From Candidatus Raymondbacteria bacterium RIFOXYA2_FULL_49_16 (lineage in GTDB: Bacteria > Fibrobacterota > OXYB2-FULL-49-7 > XYB2-FULL-49-35), in NCBI GenBank assembly GCA_001789205.1, contig MFYT01000023.1, positions 1 to 64,000 of the forward strand: a DNA stretch of 64,000 nt. Reading direction: 5' to 3'. How positions within the stretch are numbered: the stretch's first letter is position 1; every line of letters begins with the position of its first letter. Both the position numbers and the translations under genes were made by a program. Below the pieces are notes generated by a model. The model did no database searches. It was not told where the DNA came from and was given only the letters and a program-made list of their open reading frames with translations. Shown piece by piece: positions 1-8,892 of the stretch.

Positions 1-57
1 CGTAACCCCTTGTAGTACAACCAATTGAGTGCCATGTCTGTAGAATTTATAGTAAAC

Positions 58-445
58 TCACGCTAGGTGCGAACCAGCGTCCCGGCTTTTTACCTCAGTT
101 CGTACCATGCCATGGCTGGCGTCTTTTTTCTCAACAATACCGCTGTCATTGATCGGCCGTGTAAAACTGGGCCATCCTGTGCCTGAATTGAATTTGTCTT
201 TGGAAGAGAAAAGGGCCTGGCCGGAGACAATGTCCACATAAATGCCTTCCCTGTGATTGTCCCAATATTCATTGTTGAACGCTGGTTCTGTCCCGCACTC
301 CTGGGTCACCTTGAGCTGGAGCGCAGTGAGTTTGTTCAATTGTTCATTTTTTGCTTTCACGGCATCCCCTTTGGTTTGATCACTATTGGCGCATCCGGCC
401 CAAAGAACGCAGGCTTAGTATGATACCGAGCGTGAATTTTGACAT
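58..445 (-). pseudogene. msrB: Broken MsrB-like methionine-R-sulfoxide reductase (lipoprotein form)
   Basis: The central part (58-360) is clearly MsrB: it has [20 protein letters not shown] and [13 protein letters not shown]. The gene is damaged at both ends. At the 3' end the SHLGHVF block is cut after SHL and a stop follows, so the C-terminal catalytic Cys (the RYCIN block) is absent. At the 5' end a strong ribosome site (AAAGGAGGGGG, about 451-462) precedes an ATG at 443-445 that opens a signal peptide ([12 protein letters not shown]). That frame ends early, while a +1 shift reads [12 protein letters not shown], a lipobox, directly into the MsrB frame. I infer an ancestral lipoprotein MsrB with a frameshift near 405-412 and a 3' deletion. 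A GTG at 358-360 could still start a 100-residue inactive product. The break lies 58 bases from the window edge, so an assembly artefact is possible. Confidence 0.75.
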
Positions 446-589
446 ATAGCCCCCTCCTTTTTTAAAAATACCAATTTAACCATGTAAAACGGCTTTTTAA
501 CCATAGTTAAGCTGGGTTTTTAATGGTCCAGCTCTGTTTTTCCGGCCCAATTCAGGCTTTGCACGTTATATTATAAGTAGGGATGTTTT

Positions 590-934
590 ATGAAACTTGC
601 ACTTGTACTTTTTATGTTGTCGTTATTCATTCTGCCTGGGGCTGCCCAGTGCGGGAAATCATGGGTATATATAGGCAAATATACCGGCGATAACGATACG
701 GTCAAACTGAACCTCAAAGACCATATCTCCGGATTCTACAGTAAAAGCATTAAGGCTGTTTCCATTACCCTTCGCTTCTGGAACCCTGCTGTAATGGATT
801 TTGGTGAAGAGATTGCTCCCGCACACATCAATTATTCAAGCGATGGCATGCTGGTTGTCACTGGCGTGAAAAAGCACAAGGGAAAAGAGTATCTGCTGAT
901 TTTAAACGATGTTCGTACCGTTGCGGCAAATTAG
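590..934 (+). CDS. Small secreted protein of unknown function
   Basis: This 114-residue protein begins with a clear signal peptide (MKLALVLFMLSLFILPGAAQ, cleavage probably near residue 20) and has no further membrane segment. The mature part is about 94 residues, beta-rich and polar, with one Cys just after the cleavage site. I recognise no family. An AGGGAT ribosome site lies about 7 bases before the ATG. It stands alone: the broken msrB is divergent upstream and a pair of hairpins follows the stop. A periplasmic or surface location is inferred from the signal peptide only. Confidence 0.6.
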   Translation: MKLALVLFMLSLFILPGAAQCGKSWVYIGKYTGDNDTVKLNLKDHISGFYSKSIKAVSITLRFWNPAVMDFGEEIAPAHINYSSDGMLVVTGVKKHKGKEYLLILNDVRTVAAN

Positions 935-952
935 TACCGAGGACATTGTTTT

Positions 953-1042
953 GCCACGGTCCCTTCGACTTCGCTCAGGGTCCGTGGCCTTTGATTTTAT
1001 AAGTACAAACGCTCGTTGAGCGGAGTCGAAACGAGCGTTTGT
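953..1042. repeat. Paired palindromic (REP-like) hairpins with complementary loops
   Basis: Two hairpins lie in tandem. The first (953-988) has arms GCCACGG/CCGTGGC plus an inner CCC/GGG and the loop TTCGACTTCGCTCA. The second (1005-1042) has perfect 12-base arms ACAAACGCTCGT/ACGAGCGTTTGT and the loop TGAGCGGAGTCGA. The two loops are complementary to each other over 13 bases with one mismatch, so the pair could also form a long cruciform. The second hairpin ends on the stop codon of the U32 peptidase gene and could act as a bidirectional terminator between the convergent genes. Confidence 0.7.
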
Positions 1043-3066
1043 CACAGCCCTGATTCGACTAAAACATCGTATTCCCTGTTCGAAACAACAGCGAACCTGT
1101 CTTTTCCAAGCGCATAAGATTTTTTTGGTATCTGAAGCCGCGTAACAAACAGTTCACGCGCCAACTCCCTCATTCTCACAGCTGATTTGTATTGCGCAAG
1201 AAGACCAAGGGTGTTGTTGTCTATGTCCGGGGGCAGCACGCACGCATTGGCCCCCTTGCTGGTTAGAAAGTCATAAGCAAATGAATTTGAACAATATACG
1301 TATTGTCCAGAATATATTTTCACCTCAGGCCCATGATGCAGCAAAGAAAGCTGGCCATAGGTCGAAGCGACAATTACCTTATGTTTTATCAGGCTCGTTG
1401 CTGTTTTTTTCCAGTCTTCAACTTTAGTTTCAGGAATGAACAAAGGGGTCTGAAAGGTTTTTTTTCCATCAATATCAGGGAGTCTTTCTGATTTTTCCCT
1501 TTTTTGAATTTCATTGAGCGCTTCGAGAATGGCTGTTTTCAACTCCTTCTTTTTCGCTTCATGCATCTTGTTCCACGCGTCAAAAAGTTCTTGAAACACA
1601 GTGCGCCGGATTTCTTTCAGCAGACGGGGCGGGCAGAAACGCTCTGCGGGCATCACGACATCGAGGACTTTGATGGAAAAAGGATACCGGTCCACTTCGC
1701 AGAAAATTTTTGAGACCGCGGCCGAGAGGGCGTTTTCCTTTTGTTCGCCCCGCGCCGCCTCGAGCGTCAAGGGAAACGAAAAGAGACAATCGTGTACATA
1801 GGGCTCTGCTGAAGCATGTACGAGCAGGACATCATTCTCGTGCCGCACTTTAAGGTACAGTGGTGTGGTCCTGTGAAAGGCAAAGGCATGTCTCAGGGTA
1901 CGCCGCGGATCGGGCGGCTGCATGGAACCCAGAAGATACACCGTATGGGTCTGGTCAGAGGTCTGCGCCTCCCTGAGCCGCCACTGCACTTTGTCTTCCC
2001 GCTTTCCCTTGAATGTGCTGAAATGCAGCAGCGTGCCTTCGCATGCAACGCGGCCCTGGGTATCCATGAGCCGCAACCGCATGCCTTTGGAAAGGGGGAT
2101 CTTTGGGATAATGGTAACAAGGCCGTTTTCAGGAATAAAGGCGGAGCCTGCTTTTTCACCCAGGGTGCCAAGTGAATCCGGCGCAGTGAGTGATTCATAC
2201 GCGCCGCGGACAAAATATCCTGTTGAAAAGGCGCGCTGTCCCTTGAGTGTCTCGCGCAGGCGCGGCACTCTTCCGGTTCTTTCGTACGTGTCGAGCAGTT
2301 GCCGGTAAAAGGAGACTGTTGTAGAGACATATTCCGCGTTTTTCAGCCGTCCCTCAATTTTAAGCGCAGCAGGACGCTTTCCCAGCAATTCCTGGAGAAC
2401 AGGAGCGCCATTGAGGTCTTTCATTGAAAAAGGATACGATCGTTCCGGGCCGTTGCCAAAAGGCAGACGGCAGACCTGTTTGCATTCGCCCCGGTTTCCT
2501 GATGCGCCAAACCGGTACGAGGAAAAGAGGCAGCAGCCGGAAAAGGAAAAGCAGAGCGCGCCGTGAATAAAGACCTCGTATTCGAGGGGTACTGCATCGG
2601 CTATCAGGCCGATCTCCTCGATGGTCATTTCCCTGGGCAAAACAATACGGGACACTCCCGCGTCTTTCAGAAAACGCGCCTGGAGCGAGTTGTGGCAGAA
2701 GAGCTGGGTAGAGGCGTGTACGCGCATGCGGGGAAAATGGGAGCGCACCAGCGAGAGAACACCCAGGTCCTGCATAATGATCGCGTCAACACCCGCCTGG
2801 TCCGCAAAGAGCAGCAGGTCCGTGAGCGCGGGTATTTCGCTGTCAAAGACCAGCGTATTGAGCGTTAGGTAAATTTTTCTGCTGTTCTGGTGCGCAAAGG
2901 CCACGGTCTGTTCAATTTCTTCGAGGGTGAAATTTTTCGCCCGCTTGCGCGCGTTAAAGTCGGGCGCGCCAAGGTAAAAGGCGTCAGCGCCCGCTTCATA
3001 CCCTGCCCAAAAAGCCTCAGGAGAGCCTGCGGGCGCAAGGAGTTCGGGGATAGGGTGCATGACCAT
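1042..3066 (-). CDS. U32-family peptidase-like protein (RlhA/YhbU type)
   Basis: The protein has 674 residues. The N-terminal half is a TIM-barrel-like U32 domain beginning PELLAPAGSPEAFWAGYEAGADAFYLG. Around residues 160-200 it has the family signature EVFIHGALCFSFSGCCLFS followed by RGECKQVCR, a Cys cluster typical of the group. The length and the long C-terminal part fit the large form with an added DUF3656-like region. Members of this subgroup (E. coli RlhA) are needed for hydroxylation of 23S rRNA C2501, and others act in tRNA modification or as collagenase-like proteins; the role here is inferred by family only. The start could be the ATG at 3064-3066 or the next at 3058-3060. No Shine-Dalgarno is seen, and a TTGAAT-N17-TTTATA promoter lies almost on top of the start. 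Confidence 0.85.
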   Translation of the reverse strand: MVMHPIPELLAPAGSPEAFWAGYEAGADAFYLGAPDFNARKRAKNFTLEEIEQTVAFAHQNSRKIYLTLNTLVFDSEIPALTDLLLFADQAGVDAIIMQDLGVLSLVRSHFPRMRVHASTQLFCHNSLQARFLKDAGVSRIVLPREMTIEEIGLIADAVPLEYEVFIHGALCFSFSGCCLFSSYRFGASGNRGECKQVCRLPFGNGPERSYPFSMKDLNGAPVLQELLGKRPAALKIEGRLKNAEYVSTTVSFYRQLLDTYERTGRVPRLRETLKGQRAFSTGYFVRGAYESLTAPDSLGTLGEKAGSAFIPENGLVTIIPKIPLSKGMRLRLMDTQGRVACEGTLLHFSTFKGKREDKVQWRLREAQTSDQTHTVYLLGSMQPPDPRRTLRHAFAFHRTTPLYLKVRHENDVLLVHASAEPYVHDCLFSFPLTLEAARGEQKENALSAAVSKIFCEVDRYPFSIKVLDVVMPAERFCPPRLLKEIRRTVFQELFDAWNKMHEAKKKELKTAILEALNEIQKREKSERLPDIDGKKTFQTPLFIPETKVEDWKKTATSLIKHKVIVASTYGQLSLLHHGPEVKIYSGQYVYCSNSFAYDFLTSKGANACVLPPDIDNNTLGLLAQYKSAVRMRELARELFVTRLQIPKKSYALGKDRFAVVSNREYDVLVESGL

Positions 3067-3145
3067 AGAATATACAAATATAAAGCCCTTGCTTCCCAGT
3101 CATTCAAAAATCAATTTTTATTATACTATTTCAATGGGGGTAATT

Positions 3146-5965
3146 ATGCGTTCATGTATTTCACTCTTTATTTTCATTTCCCTGTTAACCGCTTCAGTGG
3201 GTGCTGATGTTATTCCGCTCACAATTCAGGAACGCGCGGGTGTTGCGCGTGTTTCCGATCCTGTTACCTTTGGCATTCCATTCCCGTATGCGGCCCAGTT
3301 TTTCAACATCACCACCTTCGGGATCTATACCAATGCCGGCACACCTGTCCCAGCGCAGTTCAGGATCACGGGCAGATGGGGCGGGACAGCGGCTGACAAT
3401 ACCAAGCCCATACGCTGGATATTGGTTGATTTTCAGGCAGATGTGGCTGCAAACGGGACAGCCGCATACGAACTCAGGACAACCGGGTCAACTGAGGCAA
3501 CATCGGGCATCAGCTTCACCGAGACAGGAAGCGCCATTTCCGTCAATACCGGGGCAGCGATAATTGCCATAAGCAAAACAAGCTTTAATCTGTTCGATTG
3601 TGTGACTATCGGCAACGATACTATCATCGCATCAGGAGCGTCTGACGGAGCGGTGGTAACGGATGGGGCAAACATCTACAGGGCAAAGAACAGTGAGGCA
3701 ACCGTCACTGTCGAAGAGCAGGGATATCTGCGCACGGTCGTTCTTGTCGAGGGCGCGCACGGTTCGCACAGCGATTTCACTGCACGGATTGCTTTTTACG
3801 CAAACAAATCCTATGCAAAGGTCTTTTACCGCGTGGAGAACAACCGGCAGTCGGGCTACGATGGCATGGGCCAGCCCGTGAGCATTCATAACCTAGGCGG
3901 TGCGAATTCAGCCAATATCGACGATCTGTCCCTGTCAATTCAGCTCAATGCCGCGTCTGGTTTTACCGCATACATGCAGGGCAATCAGGCAATTCGCTCC
4001 ACAACAGCGGATGCCCTGGTAAGCCTGTACCAAGAGTCGAGCGGCCTTGACAACTGGGACGATCACACGTCAATTAACGACGGCGGCAACCTCATACGGA
4101 CGTCAAAATATGTCACCTTTAGAGGCTACAAAATAACCAAAGGCGCAAGCAGCCTCGAGACGGATAATTGCGCCATTGGCTGGCTCGCGGCCTCCAACGG
4201 AAGCAGGGGAGCGCTTGTTGCGTGCCGCGATTTCTGGCAGCAGTATCCCAAGGCAGTACGCGTATCTGCGACAGGAAAGGTTGATATTGCGTTGCTGCCA
4301 GATGAATTCCCCCAGAGATTCAATCTCAGGCCCGGCGAATACAAGACCAATGAGACCTTTTTCTATTTCTATTCAGGCGCCAAGACGCAGACGGAACTTG
4401 AAGACGCGGCCAAGGCGTTTAACGAGCCGCTCTTTGCCTTGGCTCCAACCACATGGTATGCGCAGTCAAAGGCCATCCAGGATTTCCCGGAATATCTCCG
4501 CTCAAGCGCTGTGTGGCAGGACACGGCATTTGAGATATCCATGGCTACAGTCGTGGATACGAATATTGGACCAACAGTCTGGTCCATGCTGGCGGGCAAT
4601 GGCAGCAGCCTCTTCCAGTCCATTGAGGGGCACAATATTTTGGGCTGGCAGGATTTTGGCGATATTCCCGTTGATTTTGAATGCGGACGCGGCCAGTATG
4701 GCCTGAAATATCACGCGGGCTACGGGTTTCTCATCCAGTTCCTGCGCAGCGGCGATTACCGGTTCTGGGAACTGGGCGAAAATGGCGAACGGCACGAGGG
4801 CGACATGGACATTGTCCACACAGGCAGGGACACGCTCGCCTGCTATGGAAACCACTGCTACTGGGACGGCGCCTACTACGGTCACTCAAACCACAACGAG
4901 TGCGGCGACCGCAATCCTCACCGCAATTATAGCGGCGGCAACTACGATATCGGCTATGCGCAGCCAGGGCTCTTTCTCTATTATTTCCTTTCCGGCAATC
5001 CCTGGGCTCTCGAATACGCAAAAGAAAACGGCGAGGCCTATCTTCGTCTTCAGTTTTTTACAGAGACAAATGGCCGCGCCACGGCTAATGTAATCCGCAA
5101 CCTGTACGAGGCGTGGCGCGCAACAGGCGACATCCGCTACCGCGACGCGGTTGAACAGGTGATCACCGACGCTATCGCAAACAGCGACTATTCAGGATCA
5201 GCAACCTTCTCAGACTTTGAATTTCTCAAGAGCATTGGTCTGTATATAGATTATAAAGAAATCATTACCGAGACAGAAGAGACCAGCCTGAGGAACGAAG
5301 TGCTCAGGCTGATTGATTCGCTGCGCGCTGATATTTTTTACGACTCAGCTGGTTTTGCGGCAAGCTATGGATATTATGATTGGAACAGACTTGTGGCTGA
5401 TATGTATGCCTATGCCTATAAATTTAATCATGATACAGCTGATCTGAATCTGGCAGATAGGCTTATGAGCACGGGCATTGCGGCCCAGGGACCATCGGTG
5501 GGATGCAGTCCGGAAACCTGGGGACCGGACTTGATTTTTGGACCCGATGGCTGCCGCGTCATTCATTATGTTGGCACAAAGGAGGCGGTAAACGCTGTTA
5601 CCATGGGCATGGTCTACATGGCCATGCGGCATCCGGTTGAGCCGTATGAGCCCACCAAAGTGGAACAATCCCCTGGTACATCGGTGTTTTCCGTTGATTG
5701 CCTGCCAAACCCGTTTAACCCGGCAGTAAAAATCACAATTACGAATTACGAATTACCCGCTTCGCTCGCGAAGCGAGGCGAGCGAATGACGAATCCTGAG
5801 GTGAAGATCTTTAACGTGCAGGGAAAACTCGTGGAGGATTTAACGTATCAAATTCGTAATTATTCCGTTGTTTGGGACGCGAAACATTTTACCAGCGGCG
5901 TGTATTTTATCAAGGTGCGGGCTGGAAAAGGCCTCTGCGTCAAGAAGGTGACGCTTTTAAGATAG
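3146..5965 (+). CDS. Secreted PL26/YetA-like rhamnogalacturonan-active protein with type IX-like sorting domain
   Basis: I chose the ATG at 3146 because it follows a GGGGG ribosome site and opens a signal peptide (MRSCISLFIFISLLTASVGA); the reading frame itself extends further upstream. The product has 939 residues. The N-terminus (VIPLTIQERAGVARVSDPV, then GIPFPYA) resembles the RIFT-barrel start of PcRGLX/YetA-like exo-rhamnogalacturonan lyases, and the middle (about 430-800) looks like the alpha/alpha-barrel part of such enzymes. The last 85 residues form a C-terminal sorting domain: LPNPFNPAVKITI, VKIFNVQGKLVEDL, then SGVYFIKV and KKVTLLR. That domain carries an odd insert (see the repeat at 5737-5795). 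Export across the outer membrane and a role in pectin breakdown are inferred. Its 3' end overlaps the convergent cstA by 26 bases. Confidence 0.6.
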   Translation: MRSCISLFIFISLLTASVGADVIPLTIQERAGVARVSDPVTFGIPFPYAAQFFNITTFGIYTNAGTPVPAQFRITGRWGGTAADNTKPIRWILVDFQADVAANGTAAYELRTTGSTEATSGISFTETGSAISVNTGAAIIAISKTSFNLFDCVTIGNDTIIASGASDGAVVTDGANIYRAKNSEATVTVEEQGYLRTVVLVEGAHGSHSDFTARIAFYANKSYAKVFYRVENNRQSGYDGMGQPVSIHNLGGANSANIDDLSLSIQLNAASGFTAYMQGNQAIRSTTADALVSLYQESSGLDNWDDHTSINDGGNLIRTSKYVTFRGYKITKGASSLETDNCAIGWLAASNGSRGALVACRDFWQQYPKAVRVSATGKVDIALLPDEFPQRFNLRPGEYKTNETFFYFYSGAKTQTELEDAAKAFNEPLFALAPTTWYAQSKAIQDFPEYLRSSAVWQDTAFEISMATVVDTNIGPTVWSMLAGNGSSLFQSIEGHNILGWQDFGDIPVDFECGRGQYGLKYHAGYGFLIQFLRSGDYRFWELGENGERHEGDMDIVHTGRDTLACYGNHCYWDGAYYGHSNHNECGDRNPHRNYSGGNYDIGYAQPGLFLYYFLSGNPWALEYAKENGEAYLRLQFFTETNGRATANVIRNLYEAWRATGDIRYRDAVEQVITDAIANSDYSGSATFSDFEFLKSIGLYIDYKEIITETEETSLRNEVLRLIDSLRADIFYDSAGFAASYGYYDWNRLVADMYAYAYKFNHDTADLNLADRLMSTGIAAQGPSVGCSPETWGPDLIFGPDGCRVIHYVGTKEAVNAVTMGMVYMAMRHPVEPYEPTKVEQSPGTSVFSVDCLPNPFNPAVKITITNYELPASLAKRGERMTNPEVKIFNVQGKLVEDLTYQIRNYSVVWDAKHFTSGVYFIKVRAGKGLCVKKVTLLR
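5737..5795. repeat. Repeat/palindrome inserted inside a coding region
   Basis: Within the sorting domain of the PL26-like gene there are two overlapping copies of AATTACGAATT (5737-5747 and 5744-5754), then a near-perfect hairpin CGCTTCGC-TC-GCGAAGCG (5758-5775), then AGGCGAGCGAATGACGAAT. The inverse word AATTCGTAATT appears at 5851-5861. The block is read in frame as NYELPASLAKRGERMTNPE, between two strands of a domain that normally has a short turn there. It looks like an intergenic palindromic repeat that landed in a gene without breaking the frame. Confidence 0.6.
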
Positions 5966-7589
5966 GCTTTTTCGCCACGAAGATCCTGAGCGAATCAACA
6001 ATGAGCGTAAGGGCGAGCAGAAAGAGGACCGCGGCAATCATGCCTATGAGCGAAAACCGGTATTGAACAATCAAAAGCGCAAGAGCCCAGAGCGTCATTC
6101 CTATCATAAATACCATGGGTATCAGCGCAAAGAGCACGTTTTTACCGCTTTTTTTCAACCAGACTACAACCACCATGAGCGCCAGGCCGGCGAGCAGCTG
6201 GTTTGTCGCGCCAAACACGGGCCAGATGGCCTTCCACGCGGGAATGGGATTGCCCACCGGGTCTTTGAGCGTTATTAAAACAAAGACAGCGGGCAGTGCC
6301 AGTGTGGCAAGGGTCGATACATAGCGGTTTTTAACACTGGTCATACTGAAGAACTCCTCAAACAGATAGCGTGCAAGACGGGTTGCCGTATCGAGTGTTG
6401 TCAGAATAAACGTGGAGAGTGCAAGAAGGCCGAAAGACACGCCCAGCGCGTGCGGTATATGGAAAAATCCCAGAAAAGTTGCCAGGCCTGTGGCAAAAAC
6501 CGTAAGCGGCGCCTGGGCGATACTCGGATCGCCTAAGGGAAGCATGGCCACTGTTGCAAGGGCTATGACCGCCACAAGCCCTTCGACCAGCATGCCGCCG
6601 TAGGCAACCGGCCGGGCGTGTGACTCTTTGTCAATTTGCTTGGGCGTGGTGCCCGAAGCCACAATCGAATGAAAGCCAGAGCAGGCGCCGCAGGCAACAG
6701 TAATGAAGAGCATGGGAATCAGCATCCCTGCGGAGGGCGCGCTCCACGCTTTAAACGCCGGATAGCTGAGCGGAAAACCGCCGAACAGGATACCGACAAA
6801 TCCGCCCAATACAGCAGCATAGAGCAGAAACGAAGAGAGGTAGTCGCGCGGCTGGAGTAGTAGCCAGACCGGCAGAGTTGAGGCAAGCAGGCAATAGGCC
6901 AGCAGCAGAATGTCCCAGGTTTTTGCCGGGTTGTTGGCGATAACCGCAGGCACCATGGCTGCGTCAATAGGCACTTTCTGGCCAAACCAGACAGCCGCAA
7001 ACACCAGGGGCACGAATATAAGGGATGCAAGTACGACAGGCATTTTAAAACGGTATATGCATACGCCAAAACCCACTGCAAGCGCAATGAACATGAGCGA
7101 TGATGAGGCAACTCCGCCGTTTGCGACAAAGGTGGATGCGGTGAGATCAAGGAACACGGTAAGCACATAGACAAGGGCAAGCCAGATAAAGACTAGAAAG
7201 AGCTTGTACGACAGGGGAGAGACATATTCCCTTGAGATCTCGGCGATGGAGCGCGCCTTGTGGCGCAGGGAGGCCATGAGCGCTGAAAAGTCGTGCACCC
7301 CGCCAATGAAGATGGCGCCGATAATGATCCACGCAAGCGTGGGCGCCCATCCAAAGGCTGTTGCCGCGATAATGGGTCCCACGATAGGGCCTGCGCCTGC
7401 AATGGACGAGAAATGGTGGCCAAAGAGCACGGCCGGATGCGCGGGAACGCGGTCAATGCCGTCGTAGTCCGTGTGGCTGGGCGTGGGAGTATGAGGATTT
7501 ACATTGTACTTCCGGTCCAAAAACCGGCCATACCCGAAATAGGCAAGGCTAAAGAACGCAACGGCAATACAGAGCAGCAGGGTCAGCAT
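5940..7589 (-). CDS. cstA: Carbon starvation protein CstA family transporter
   Basis: The 549-residue, strongly hydrophobic protein (about 14-16 membrane segments) carries the CstA hallmarks: the RVPAHPAVLFGHHFSSIAGAG stretch followed by GPIVGPIIAATAFGW, and later FHSIVASGTTPKQID. E. coli CstA and BtsT (about 700-715 residues) import peptides and pyruvate; this is the shorter form found in many anaerobes. It has an AGAGGA ribosome site before the ATG. The MFS gene ends 15 bases upstream on the same strand, so the two are probably co-transcribed. The substrate cannot be read from the sequence. Confidence 0.9.
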   Translation of the reverse strand: MLTLLLCIAVAFFSLAYFGYGRFLDRKYNVNPHTPTPSHTDYDGIDRVPAHPAVLFGHHFSSIAGAGPIVGPIIAATAFGWAPTLAWIIIGAIFIGGVHDFSALMASLRHKARSIAEISREYVSPLSYKLFLVFIWLALVYVLTVFLDLTASTFVANGGVASSSLMFIALAVGFGVCIYRFKMPVVLASLIFVPLVFAAVWFGQKVPIDAAMVPAVIANNPAKTWDILLLAYCLLASTLPVWLLLQPRDYLSSFLLYAAVLGGFVGILFGGFPLSYPAFKAWSAPSAGMLIPMLFITVACGACSGFHSIVASGTTPKQIDKESHARPVAYGGMLVEGLVAVIALATVAMLPLGDPSIAQAPLTVFATGLATFLGFFHIPHALGVSFGLLALSTFILTTLDTATRLARYLFEEFFSMTSVKNRYVSTLATLALPAVFVLITLKDPVGNPIPAWKAIWPVFGATNQLLAGLALMVVVVWLKKSGKNVLFALIPMVFMIGMTLWALALLIVQYRFSLIGMIAAVLFLLALTLIVDSLRIFVAKKPILKASPS

Positions 7590-7604
7590 ACGGAAATCCT
7601 CTGT

Positions 7605-8831
7605 CTATAAGATAATTTTTTTTAGCCGTGATCTGAAGGCCAATGCCCCTGCTATACAGACAACGCCGGCTATAAACAATGTGTGTGGCACGCCAATGGC
7701 ATGAGCCAGGCTGCCTGCCACCAGGCTGCCCAGGGGCATCATACCGCCAAAGCTCAGCGCGTACAGGCTCATGACGCTGCCCCGTCTCTTATCGTCAACA
7801 ATGGTTTGTAGAATAGTGTTGCCTGACGCCATCTGGGTCATGACCGAGCCCCCGGCCACTGCCATGAGCGCGAGGGAAAAAGGCAGTGAGCGCGAAAATG
7901 AGAAGGCCGTAAGGCAGAGGCCAAAGAGGAGCGATGCGCGGGCAATGTCCCTGCCCAGTCCAGCGGTATTTTTCCGCGAGGCAAGGCGTATGGCGCCAAA
8001 AATAGCGCCCACGCCCGCTGCGGACATCAGAAACCCAAGCGTGCGTGCGTCGCCATGCAGAATATCCTTGGCAAATACTGGCATGAGCACCGCGTAGGGC
8101 ATTCCCACAAAGCTGGTAAGGCCCAAAAGGAGCAGGATGTATTTTATGGGCCGCAGGCCAAAGGCGTACGAAAAACCCTCCTTCAGCTGGCGGAAAACCG
8201 GTGGGTGCTCAGCGGGCTGTTCCACGGGTGTAATGCGCATGAGCGCCAAGGCGGCAAGGGCAGCGGAGAACGAGATCGCGTTGATCAGAAAGCAGATGCC
8301 TTCGCCGGTGGTTGCTATAAGTAGCCCGCCCACGGAGGGCCCTATCAGGCGCGCGCCATTGAACATGGTCGAATTGAGCGCTATGGCATTGGACAAATCA
8401 GCCCGGCTCTCCACCATCTCCACGATAAATGACTGGCGCGTGGGAATGTCAAAGGCGTTTATGCATCCCAGGAACACGCTTAGCGTGATGATGTGCCAGA
8501 CCTCGATAGTTCCGGTAAGTGTGAGCGCGGCAAGGAGAGAGGCCTGGACCATGGCCAGGCTTTGTGTTATCAGAAGCAGTGTTCTGCGGTCCTTGCGGTC
8601 TGCCGCGACCCCGCCCAATGGGGTAAACAGGACCGTGGGGATCTGCGACGCGAAACCGACCATTCCCAGGAGAAACGCCGAGTTGGTCAGCCGGTAGGTA
8701 AGATAGCCAAGGGTAACGGACTGCATCCAGGTGCCGATAAGGGAAATGCCCTGGCCCATGAAAAAGAGCCGGTAGTTTCTATGCCGAAAGGCGCGGAGAG
8801 TAAAGATAACCCGGGCTGGGATGGCGGGCAT
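7605..8831 (-). CDS. MFS exporter, EntS/MFS_3-like
   Basis: The 408-residue protein has about 12 membrane segments. It starts with FRHRNYRLFFMGQGISLIGTW, a typical opening of the EntS (enterobactin exporter) and related MFS_3 group, and has the motif-A-like GGVAADRKDRRTLL after helix 2. No cytoplasmic extension or extra domain is present. An AAGGAAC ribosome site precedes the ATG. It sits between the DGR-like FGE gene (61 bases upstream) and cstA (15 bases downstream) on one strand. The substrate is unknown; a siderophore, drug or metabolite are all possible. Confidence 0.85.
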   Translation of the reverse strand: MPAIPARVIFTLRAFRHRNYRLFFMGQGISLIGTWMQSVTLGYLTYRLTNSAFLLGMVGFASQIPTVLFTPLGGVAADRKDRRTLLLITQSLAMVQASLLAALTLTGTIEVWHIITLSVFLGCINAFDIPTRQSFIVEMVESRADLSNAIALNSTMFNGARLIGPSVGGLLIATTGEGICFLINAISFSAALAALALMRITPVEQPAEHPPVFRQLKEGFSYAFGLRPIKYILLLLGLTSFVGMPYAVLMPVFAKDILHGDARTLGFLMSAAGVGAIFGAIRLASRKNTAGLGRDIARASLLFGLCLTAFSFSRSLPFSLALMAVAGGSVMTQMASGNTILQTIVDDKRRGSVMSLYALSFGGMMPLGSLVAGSLAHAIGVPHTLFIAGVVCIAGALAFRSRLKKIIL

Positions 8832-8892
8832 GACCTAGTTCCTTGTGATTGGAAGCGTATAAAGAAACTCTGCTTACTCCATTCCGGAAACC

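Noticed and set aside
1893-2330. Long open frames antisense to or out of frame with the U32, rpoN, ptsI, hom and lysC genes
   Set aside because: They follow from GC-rich codon bias of the real genes; their products are rich in Arg, Ser and Pro, lack family motifs and have no ribosome sites.
8832-8892. A DGR template repeat or initiation hairpin just downstream of the variable region
   Set aside because: The 61 bases before the MFS gene have no AAC-rich copy of the variable region. Scanning the window on both strands showed no AAC-rich counterpart and no RT motif (such as YxDD in a group II-like RT).
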